Below are positions 33,901 to 45,900 of a stretch of 64,000 nucleotides of DNA, in pieces. The stretch comes from Limnephilus marmoratus (Eukaryota; Arthropoda; Insecta; Trichoptera; Limnephilidae). Position 1 is the stretch's first letter, and every line of letters begins with the position of its first letter. A program made the translations under genes and the position numbers. Location: positions 26,855,286 to 26,919,285 of the forward strand of contig OU862913.1 of NCBI GenBank assembly GCA_917880885.1. Direction: 5' to 3'. The notes under the pieces were generated by a model. It searched no databases and was not told where the DNA came from. It saw only the letters and a list, made by a program, of their open reading frames with translations.

Positions 33901-36900
33901 TAAATCCGCGGTGGTAATCGGCCGCGAAATTTCAATTTACGCGGAGGTATATCGTATTTAATGAATTTATTTCGAATAGGTATCTGAATTTGGAGGGTCG
34001 GCCGCGACAGGATTCAGCCGCAAAAATTCGATTTACGCGAAATAAATCGTAGTTTTAAGAATTTACTTCAAATATATTGTATTTTTATGAATTTATTCCG
34101 AATAGTTATTTACTCGGAAAATATCATATTTTTGTGATTTTACTTTGAATATAGGGTTGACCGCGAAGGGAAACGACTGCGAAAATTCGATTTAACCAGG
34201 GAATAAGTCGTATTATTACGACTTTATTCCGAAGAACCATCCCGAATTTGAATTTACAGTTGAGAAACTCAATTTTCGGCAATTTTTTACGATTTTTTTT
34301 TTCGTAAAATTTCAAATTACATGGGAATTCATTAATTCGAAATTTTATTTTTGATGTCCCGTGGAGCGGGCGAGGCGTTCCACGAGTTCTTTGTATTTCT
34401 GACAATAGAACGCAAGAACGCAGGCGTTCACACTGACCGGCGCGGTCTGACTGCTGCGTGTCTGCGCGATACTATAGTGGTCTACTACTTACAAAGAACG
34501 CGGAACGCGGAATGCAGGACGCGGAACTCGGAACATTTGAATGCTTTCTGTCTGTGCGGGCTCTTATCTTTTTGATTGTGTTATTTGAAGTTTGGATAAT
34601 TTTCATGCTGGGAAAGTTTTGTACTGGAAACAATAATTTTTCAGAAAAAAATTCTTCTTGAAAAATCGGTAGGGAAATTTTTAAAGAATTAAACTGTTAA
34701 ATATTATGTGAAGTTGGAAATTGTTCATGTTTGGAAACTTATTTTTCTGAAAAAATTCTTTCGATAAAATTTGGAATATAGGAAATTTTTTGCTTAGAAA
34801 ATTGGTAGGAAAAGGACCTGGAAATTTTTACATAAACATTTAATGGTTTAACTTTGTTAAGCAATGTTTTGAAAATTTTCAAGTTTTCACAATTTAAAAA
34901 ATTGCTTCCGGGAAAATTGGAAATTTGGAAAAAAATTGATCGGAAATGGGTGAGGAAATTGTATTAAATTTTTTGGAACTACAAAATTCAAAGTTTTGTT
35001 AATTTTGTCTTTGACATTGTCTCATCTGGGATGCTGTTTGAAACTTCAACGGTTTTATTTGAAAATAACAGAGGGCACTACTTGGAATTGGAAATGAATA
35101 AATCTTCATATAATAATACCATCAGATTTTGTCAAACTCTACCAAAGGTTTTTATTTGTAACAAGATTTAAGTGAAACTTCCGGAAGCAGATTAATTTCA
35201 AATAGTTTTTCCATTGCCGTTTTTCCTTTACCGTTTAAGTATGAAATATAAGGATTTAGTACCTGTGGTATAAGTCCTCTAATGCCGACCTCCATCGCTG
35301 TCCGGCAGTTGGCGAGTGGTCTACACACTCCTGCTAACCCAGTGTCCACCATTGTGCAGTTGCTACCTACAGACACACAACTCACAATTATTGATATTAA
35401 AATATGTAGAGATATTTCTTCTTTTTAAACTTTATTGCGGAAAGCAAACAATTCTATTAATGATTGATGGATGATAAGTTTGCTACAAAATAAGAAATGA
35501 CTTACTGCTGCACACCGGTGACTTGGACCACTTATCGTCTTGTCCACAAACAGAATTCTTTTCCGAGATGACAAAGTGTTGATGGCAGGAGTAAGTCAGT
35601 ACGGTGCCTGCGGGGACCCTCTCTCCGGGAATGATGGCCTTGTTGCGCTCTGAGACGCTGTACTGCCCGTGGTGTGGGAGAACTGGCAGTGGACAGCCGG
35701 ACCTAGATAGTATCAACATAACCACCAATTATTAATTCACTCAATTATATATCATTCTTTCAAAGTTAAACATTGTAAAATATAATTTTAATTTTGTTAT
35801 GTTCAAAATGTTTTCCTTGAGACAGGCTGTTGATGGTTAAATAAATCGGTTGATACGGCGCAAACGAAAGTTTAATGGATGAATGTGTTATGTGCCTACA
35901 ATCATTAAAAAAATACTTTTTTGTTGCTGTGTTTTATGCTAGTCTCACACAAGCGCTGTACTCTCATAATATATGATGGATTAGTCTGCTTCACCATGGT
36001 GAAATAAGCTAAGAAGAAAACTAGTATTAACTCACTGTCAAACACATCCCAAATTTTGTCTGTTCTTACGTATATGTAATATAAATGGTCCAGTAAACAA
36101 TTAATTATAATGCAGATAATACCAACTTCATTTGTATGTAAACTCTTATTAAGATGCAATTATGTTTTACGTCAAAAATGAACTAAATGACTTCTCGAAA
36201 GTCAAGCTACACAATACACAAAGGCTGTGTACTGACTACTGTCTACACCAGTGGTCTTCAACCTTTTTGAGCCGGCGTACCCCTTGTCTCTCACTACCAA
36301 TTTGTTGTTCCCCGTACCCTTTATCTATCTTTTTTACATGTGTAATGAAAGACGTGTATCATTTGTAATTTTTAATACTCCAATTATTACATGATTTAAA
36401 CAATCAAGTCACACAAATACAATTAAGTAATACAATTTTATACAGAGTGTAACACGACTTAAGGCATTTTAACCAGTGATTTTAAATGCTTGCCACATTA
36501 TTGCGTACCCCTAATTTGGCTTCGCGTACCACCAGGGGTACCATAGGTTGAAAACCACTGGTCTACACAATACGTAATAAAGTCAGACTGAGATTTCTGT
36601 ATGATACATTAGATTATTAGGTACAACGTGTTTCAACACTAATTTTAAAACTTACCTGGGAAATTCTTTGGGTGACAAACGGAGGACAGGCTCTGCAAAG
36701 AACAAATATCACAAGTTACTTATTACTACAAAAGTTAGTGGAAGAAAAAAAAACTAAAAATGGACAAAAACTAAATATTAGACATGACCATATATTGTAA
36801 CACTCAAATGTCACAGCAACACCATACATTATAGCATTCAAATGTCAAAACAACACTCAAATGCGTTTCGAGATACTTGACATTTTTGTTTATTTATTTT

Positions 36901-39900
36901 GAATTTTATTTCGAACATTGAAATGAGGTATAAAAGAAAAATCTTTAGTCAAAAATTAGACCAAGGTCTTCAAATTGTTCAACTTTTTTAGATAGGTAAG
37001 TAAATTTTACTGATACTATGTATACATGGTGTCCGGAAACTCGTAGTACAAGCGGGAAACTGGTAAATCTACATCACATTCGGAGTCGATTTATGATATA
37101 AGTTTTTTGATTTGAGCTTTCGTATTCGAGTAAATCGGATCCGAAGTTGGAATTTTTTTGGTTAAATTTGAAAAAAAATTTCACTAGGGGGTTGATTTTA
37201 GCTGTGTAATATCTTATAAAATGCATCGAAGGGTAAACCGGGCTCAAAATTTTATTTAACCCTTTAGTTGCCGAAAAAATTGAAAAATAGAAAAAAATAT
37301 ATATTAAAATCGAAATGCTCAGATCGACAAAAATAAGTTTTTTGGGTTCTCTACGTGATGTAGATTCACCAGTTTCCCGCTTGTACTACGAGTTTCCGGA
37401 CACGTTGTATAGACATACATATAATGAGATCTTTCAATCTAATCGAAAGTTATGATTCGACATTTATTCAATATTGAGGAGCAGTTCATTTCGAGTGCAC
37501 CACTCTGTAGATACGTATACAAGTTTTATTTTCTGTACGTAGTGGTTGATAAATTAGAAATAAATTTGTTGTATATTGTAAGATCACTAAGAATGTCTCT
37601 AAAACTACATAAAAAAACGGGAGTAATGTCTTGAATAAACAAAGAAAACAAAACAGGTCCCAGGTGTGACCCCTGTAGTATGCCTTTGAATATATCAAAC
37701 TGATGTGAAAAGCATTGAGATTAAAATTTCACGTAGATTTTGAGGTATGTATTTGCCAAAACTTAAAGGTTTAATGAAAAATGACATCTCACCTTGGTAA
37801 ACTTTACGCTGTAAAGAATTTGCGTGTATCTCCGAGAGAATCCAATCCTTCAGCATGTAAATCTTGGTGAAGGCAGTGTAGGTGTCTTCTCTGCAATTGA
37901 AATCTGTATCACGCAGCATTGCCGATACGCTGACCACCCCGCGCAGGTACCACCGCTTCACCGAGTCTCCACTACGGAATACCAGGCCAGCGCCGCTGTC
38001 GCCATTGCAGACGGCTGTGCCTACGATAACAAACCCACTTATTGTAAAAACATATATTTTAATTTTTTTAAAGACATTCATATTTTTTATATTATGCGAA
38101 GCTGGGAATTATTTTCAGGAAAATTGTGAAAAACGAAAATTTTTGCTAGTAAAATGGGTCGGAATTTTTTTATAAAAACTTTTGTCTTTTTTGATTTTAT
38201 TATGCAATATTTGGCAATTTTTAGCATTTCAAAAATTTTTTCTGGGAAAATTTGGAATTTTTGTTAATTTTTATTAGACATTTTCTCATCCGGGATGCTG
38301 TTTGAAACTTCAAGGGTTCTTTTGAAAATAACAAAGGTTGCCCCTTCCGTTTACAACAATCAAAAATGTACAGTCCTTTGGAAAAATAATACTCAGAATC
38401 AGATAAGCATGTTCACTAAAATGCAGTCCTTGGGATAGTAATACTTTTAGATCAGATAAACGTGTTTAATAAAAATGTTCCTAATATAAATCTTTGTTGG
38501 AAATAGAGTGTAACATAATCAGCAACTGTACGTAAATGGTTAAATCGTATGTAGTAATGTTGTTAAAACCTAATAAAAAATTAATTAATTTGCCTCGATT
38601 GCTTGAGATTTCCCAGAAGGTCATTTTTTTAATTTTTCGCCAACATTGAAAAAAATCATAACTTCGAATTTTAATATGGAGACATAAAAACTTATTATAG
38701 TCCTATGTAGCCAATTAATTAACCTGTATTTTACCCTTCATCTCATATTTGAAGGATTTATAAAAAAAAAAAAAACTTAAGTTTATAATCGCGCAAATCC
38801 TGGGTGTTTTTTTACTTGAAACTGCCATGAGGGATACTTGCTCGGATCAACATAGAATATTTTCGGTTTCTGTATGATGTCTGTGGTATAATTGATAATT
38901 AAAGGTGCATATCTATGGAAAAAGGATATAATTTTAACCGTAAACAACTCTTAACAAATTCAGCAGGAAAAAAAAATTTTTAATTTATTTTCAACATTGT
39001 TCTAAAATAGTCTACGAAGTTCAGATTTGCAACATCTATGGTCATAATAGATAAAGCATTTCAATAACTTTGTGTTAAAATAAATGGCTGGCCAAGGAAA
39101 TGTTTTAAATAATTACAATAAATGTTTTACGAATGGTAGGAAAATGTGGTCCATTTTTGGACCGAAATCGCTCCAGTGGCTAGGAGAACCTGTACTGTAT
39201 GTGATTCGAGTGTAGAGAATGTGTATTCGAGAGTAAATGATTTGTTTCTAGGTAATGGTAGAGTTATTCTTTAATAGCTTTTTCCAGATTTTTTTACAAA
39301 TTATTTAGAAGAGTAATGGACCTGTGGTTGTTGATATCATTTTTAAACGACTTCAAAAAGGAGGAGGTTCTCAATTCGACTGTATTTTTTTTTTATGTTT
39401 GTTACCTCAGAACTTTCGACTGGATGAACCAATTTTGATGATTCTTTTTTTATTTGAAAGCTGATGCTTCCCATATGGTCCCATTTTAATTTGGTCTAGT
39501 TCTGACAATGGCATCCATGAGAAAACCATATAAGTCTTAAATTTGCATAAAGTATGTGCGCGACAAATGGAAGAATAACTCAATATCACGCCTTGTTTCT
39601 AATGATTGTTTGAAATTATTATTTTTTTAATTTTGAAACGACTTCGAAAAGGAGGAGGTTCTCAATTCGACGGTTTTTTTTTTTTTTTTTATGTTTGTTA
39701 CCTCCGAAATTTCGACTGGGTGAACCGATATGGCATCCATGAGAAAATCACATAAGTCTTAAATTTGCATCAAGTATATGCGCGACAAATGGACGAATAA
39801 CTCAATATCACGCCAACCGATTTCGATGATTCTTTTTTTATTGGAAAGGATGTACTTCAAGGGTAGTTTGATGAGAGTTTGGTTAGGTTCTGATTATGGG

Positions 39901-42900
39901 ATCCATGACAAAGTAACGGAAATCTCCAATTCTTAAGAGCAAATTAACGATACTCGGCCGAATCTTAATCGAATTAGTTAGTGTACTTCAGATTCACTAA
40001 AAATAAAAAAATATTTAACAAAACAAAAAAACGACTTCAAAAAATGCACTAAAAAGTAAAAATATAATTTCGTATTCTTCTACAACTTAATAATCAACTT
40101 ACTTTTTCTACTCATCAATATGTAGGTACGATTGTTATTTTTGGAGTCGGTGTCAGCCAAGGTACCCGGCCCGGCGTATTCACTTGACTGCTCCCCTCCC
40201 GCCGCGGCCCGCTCTCGCCTCTCACCTCGTCAAGTCGCGCGTGTGACACAAGCACATCTCACCTATAAGTATGTATGTAGTTACAAACCTATCTTGGCTG
40301 ACACCGACTCCAAAAATAACAATCGTACCTACATATTGACGAGTAGAAAAAGTAAGTTGATTATTAAGTTGTAGAAGAATACGAAATTATTTTTTTACTT
40401 TTTAGTGCTTTTTTGAAGTCGTTTTTTTTCTTTTGTTAAAATTTTTGTTTATTGTGTGTGAAGAAGATTGTGTAAAATAAAAGTAATTTGTGACTGAATT
40501 AAGGTAAAATAAAGGTTTTTCACAAACCATTTTGATATCCTCCGCAGAACTTGTCGTAGGTGAAGTGACTATGGATGCGATGTTTGGTGAACTCCCGCCT
40601 GCATTCATCGTCCGCGATGACAGGGAGGCTCAGGACTCTAAGCACTTCCGAAGACTTCCTAGTCTCGGTGAGCCCCCATCCCGCTACCTGCAACATTATG
40701 CAGTTCAGTTATTATACAGTTCAAATATTCAACAGGTTGATGATTTAGGAGAGGTACGACTATCAGGGGTCAGAGATCCCATCCGGTAGTATTCCGGAAC
40801 TTATAGAACTAAGGCATCCGATACATTGTGTGGGGAAGGATTGAGCTGTTCAGGTCGAATGGATAAAGTGAATTTGAGCAACGTGCAGTTCCCGAATGGT
40901 ATTCTTTCACCAGTGCGATCTACTGCTCTGGGACGTGCCGCGGATTTGCGGTTAAGGATCTTAACCGCTCGGACATGCAAGACGGCAAAAGACGAGCACG
41001 ATCGAGATTTTAAAACATCCAAAATACTCAAATGGTGAGAAGAAAGCAAGATAGTCCCAGCAATACGAGTGGACTCCACTGTGTAATGCCGTCAGCAGGT
41101 GAGGACTAGCTTCAATATTATCAATAATATGGAACAATTAAATAAGTATTCGCTAACTCAGATTCCGCAGAACTCAGGAAGAGTGTTCTGGTCTCCCGAG
41201 ACATCTGTACTGTAGAAGAGAACAAGCATTTATACTGTACCTTGCCCATACTGGGAGGAGTAAGTTGATGTGTGTTGAAAATCTCATTATTCAGATCCAA
41301 GCAGATCGCCATCACATTTTCCGAGAACTCCAAGGGTGTTTTTAGGAAAAGAAGAGCCAAGTCGCTTGCGTAACCCAAATTATTTCCGTCATACCGGTCG
41401 TGTATACCAATCCGCAAAATCTAAAAATTTCGGAAAGCAAAAATTTTTAGGTACAATTTTTCATGAATGCTTTTAGTGTAATATAATATAGCTGTATAAC
41501 GCTTCCTACAAACCTCTGATGTTTGATTTGCTGAATCATCTTGGTGCCCCCACGACCGGTAATGTTTGTTCGCAACCACACGGTACAGCTCGGTGGAATA
41601 TGCTTTTCCGTTATTGTCACTGAAACAATGTGCCGCTAGAAGAAAGAAAATGATTTATATATGTAAACTAAATAGTGTTAACAAAATACTAAATCGGTTG
41701 TGACTATATCATATCAGATGTGTTTATATCATTATCGAGATTACGATAATGTCAGACCGTATCCCCCCATTTTATTTTCATGGGGTTTTCAATAGCGCGC
41801 ACTGATCCATGACCAAAGGCAGGTTGTATATAGTTTTACAAGTTCGGTAAGAATAATATTTAATTAAATTAAGACAATAAAATGATAAGTGCAAATTTTA
41901 AATAACTATTATGTGTCTGTCCCAAAGCCTCAATAAATGAAGAGGATACGTCTCAGTTTCTGGGCACGTCAATAGTGTCACAGAATGATTGTGAGATTAC
42001 ACGCGCCATTACACAGGCAGTTATCGTGTAGATGTCATTACCCGCCAGAATAATATGTATGTTATGTTTCTATTTACCTTTTTCTTTTTTAAAAAGAACG
42101 AATCTAAAAATATGTAGCTTGAGTTACGTGTGTATTTTAAATGGACACACGGTCTGTAATACACAAAAAAAAACAATGGTAATGTTCTGGTAAATATATA
42201 GACCAGAAAGGACGAGAGGCAAAATAATAATAACAAACCTATTCAATTCTTATTGAATGAATATATGGTAATAATCGATGTAGTCGAAACAATGACATTT
42301 GAAAAATCTATAAACATTTTCATTCATTTGTAATATCACGTTTACCTTCAGTACTGTTCTATATCTTACCACTTATGATGATATGAGTGCTGATTATGGT
42401 TCCGCCGCATATCTGGTCGAATTTATCGTCCACTTTCTGATATACGGCGACGTTCCAAGGCACAGTGTCCCTCCTAGCTTCAGCCGTTCTGACAATAAGG
42501 GGGGTTACGTCGGACAGCTCTCTCCCACAATCTGTAGGTAGTGAATAAACATTGATTTTTAAAAGGTCCACTTAGCACTCCCCTGTAACCCCTGTATACA
42601 GAGCAGGATACTCTGGAAGTGAAAGCACGGCCACAGCACACGGCCAACCAGTGGCACAAAGCCTTCAAACTTTTACTGGAGACCTTTCAATGTTCAATGT
42701 TCAGCCTTCTGTGTGCTGGTGCAACACAGTGCTTCCCACATCCAAGATGGCGTGGCTTCTTTAATCCGTGTAATGCAATAATAACAATACCAGCCTGATT
42801 TGTTTCCCATTTCCCAAACATGTTGTATTACCACTGTGAGAGTGGTCACTAATAAAACTTCATCTTTTAATAAGAACACAATACAATATATTATAGATTT

Positions 42901-45900
42901 GATATAAATACATGGCTTAATGGCTCTTTCCGTCAACTCTAACATATGACCTTGAGAAAACCCACGTTCTGAACAGAACGTTCAATGTTTTCACAATTCG
43001 ACATACTGTTGCGATATTTTCCCACTTCACGCAAAAATAAACTCCATGCTGGAGATAGATTCTATGTTTATTGTAGTGGCTCATATATAATACTTTAATA
43101 GGGAAAAAAGCATTTCATTGAGCTGCAGATCTTCAAAGTTAAATGTTTTGTGGCGACACATCATTATTATCATCGCCATCAAAAGAACATACGAGAAACA
43201 TCTAATATTCGCGCCCATCGGCAAACCTACTTGCCTAGGTACCTTCGTACCTATACTGGCCGCGATGTACTTTCTCGTCTGCGGTGCCAGCCCGACGATA
43301 ATAATATCGCCCCGCCTAGAAAGGTCTCGAGACAGCACCGTACAATATCTGTACGGCGCCGAATATTCTCGAAGTGGCTCGTATTACCTACCGCGAGGTA
43401 GTTACTCTACCGCGGCTATATAAGCAGCCGATCGCTCGCCCGCTGCAGTTCAGTCCAGTTTAGTCTCACATTAATCATCGGTCAACATCTCAACATGTAA
43501 CAAGTGCTCCTGCATGGCATCTCCGCTCTCTCCAGGGCAGCTTCCTCGAGGTCCATCACCACGTCTCAGCTACAAGGCCCATCGTGTCTTCAGCTCCTGA
43601 GATCAACTCCATCCCGCGACTTACAAGGCTTGACGCACCTTCAGTCCGGGGATCAGCTCTCCACTTCATGGCACCCCGAAGCCTCACCGTGCTTCGCTGC
43701 CATGGAACGCGCTCCGCCTCGCCAGGACTACCTGCTGGTGGCTCAGCTCACCGAGCCACACACCGTTCACCTCCGCGACACATAGCGTCGAGCAACGGCC
43801 TGGAATATAGGTCATCTCCACCGCCATGGTGTCGAGCAACTCGCTGACCTTCACCTCACCATCTCCATCACACAGCACGCCTGCAGAATCTCATCACAGC
43901 ACCCCGCATTACATCATGTTACCGACCACCGACCATCTGCTACGTAGCCCAATAAATGACTGACTCACCACTTCGACATGACGCCTTTCATTTCTGTCTC
44001 CCGCTCCCTCAGTTTAATATTAATTGCTGAATTTTTTGCGTGTGATTTCACTAAATATTGTTTGACATAAACTTTGTCAATACTAAATCGATTGCAATTT
44101 TATAAAATACTAGCTGAACCCGACCACGCTTCGCTGTGTCTTTGTCTGATTTTAATTATTTGAGGAGTTAACAAATATTATCTAGCAACTGTGTATTTTT
44201 CAAGAAGACACATTGCTTAATTGAATATCTGCTTTGACTATGCTGTAGTGTAGAATATAAGGGAAGAAAAAAAAACATTCGTAAATTTTTTAAAATTATT
44301 TATTTATTCAGACCTTAAAGGCTTTTACAATATCACTTTATTATAGATTAGCACCTATTAGTGTCAGCAATTTGTAGTTGATCATTTCTGGGTTGCAAAA
44401 CGATATCGCGAGGATGAAATTCTTCTCCAACCATGACAATTCCCACCTCATTAATTGTTGGCGCATTATATCGTCTGACATGCTCACTTGCTGGTGTTTG
44501 ATCAGCACTAATGATAATTTTATGGCTGTTTGATGGCATGAGATCAATTGCATTTTTGAACATTCGAATTAAATTATTTTTATCATTTAACATTTTTTTC
44601 AACTACTCAACAATATTTCTTTTTACTTTATTAGAGATTTGACAGCGTGCATTCATCTGATCATTTTGATCTCCCATGAAATATATTTTCAGAAATTTAT
44701 GTTGATTGCTGTGAAAAGGAAGCAAAGAGCCAGCTTTGTGGTAAATTTGTCTCTGAATTTTAAACGTCTGCATAAAATTTTCTGTTATAACGTCAGCGCC
44801 AAAGGAAGTCATCTGAAAACATGAATTGTATTTTCTAATATATTTGAGGAAATGTTTTGAATCATCAGTAATTCCTTACAACAAATTTATCAGTATGCTA
44901 TTGGCTGATCAATTTCAGGTAGCTTCACTTTGCCGCTCGCACAACACATTCTTTGAGTTTCTCCTTTAAATTTCATTGCTTTGCAGTGTGGACAAACTTT
45001 ATCCATTTTACCGATTTGAACAAACTTACATGAGGTATTGTATTGAATATCTGGTTCGTATGAAAAAGCAATTCGATGGTATGAAGCATGGTTATTCAAA
45101 AGTTGCACTTGCATTCGTCTTTGGCGTTGATATATTTCTTCTTGACGTTGTTGAGATGAATGTGCTGCTCGTCTTCTTCGCGCTTCTACTCGTAAGCTTT
45201 TAAGTTTTTCTTTCCGACGATTCGCCAGTTCTTCTGCTCGCCTCTGAATAATTCTAACTCGAACATGTTCATTATCTTCTAAACGTTCTTGATCAGTGCG
45301 GTTTGATCTTCTCTGACGATCTGCGTTTGCGTGTCGAGTACGACAGCCTATATTTGAACGTGAGCGAGGCATCCCACGAATGGTGATCAACTGTGAAAAA
45401 ACTTACACATCAATCAACTGGTCACAGTTACACTTTTTTGACCCTTTGAAAATTTGTCATATATAATTCGATTTGTTAATCTGATTTTTTGTAGGTTTTG
45501 CAAAGTTACGAACTGACATTCAGTATAATTATGAGTAAATTTAAAATGCACAGAGAAAACAGATGAGTGAAAATAGTAATATAATTTGTTAGATATAATT
45601 CTACTTTTAAATCCGATTAAATTCTTTTAATTCCTAATTGTAGGTTTCATAAATTTTTGTAACTTTTAATAAAATTAATATAATGGCAACACTGTCTAGA
45701 ACTGTCATTCCGTTTTTTACTATGACAAATTATGAGTCAATTTAAAACGCATAAAATTATCCTTTTTCTTTAAAACTTCCAAATAAAAAGTATGTACAAA
45801 CGCTCTTCTGCTAAAATGCAATGTTCTGTAAAAATTTTGAGTCAATCCATCGATTTCTTTCCGAGATTAGCGAACGCAAACATACGGAACCTAATTTTTT

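Larger units (their letters stand above)
43149..44011 (+). mobile_element. Solo LTR, 863 bp
   Basis: Starts TGTGGCGACACATC and ends CCCGCTCCCTCA (TG...CA) with a 4-bp duplication GTTT at 43145-43148 and 44012-44015, the size typical of Ty3/gypsy elements. Much richer in G+C than its surroundings. Contains a TATA box, an initiator and an AATAAA. No internal retroelement genes flank it, hence solo. It lies in the intron between exons 4 and 5, opposite in sense to the gene. Confidence 0.75.

Noticed and set aside
40402..40789. ORFs on both strands over exon 8
   Set aside because: They are shadow frames of the GWG exon; the splice borders and motif choose the minus-strand frame described.
43504..43847. 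Overlapping plus-strand ORFs with many Ser and Pro
   Set aside because: They lie within the GC-rich solo LTR, lack any domain, and three frames are open because of composition.
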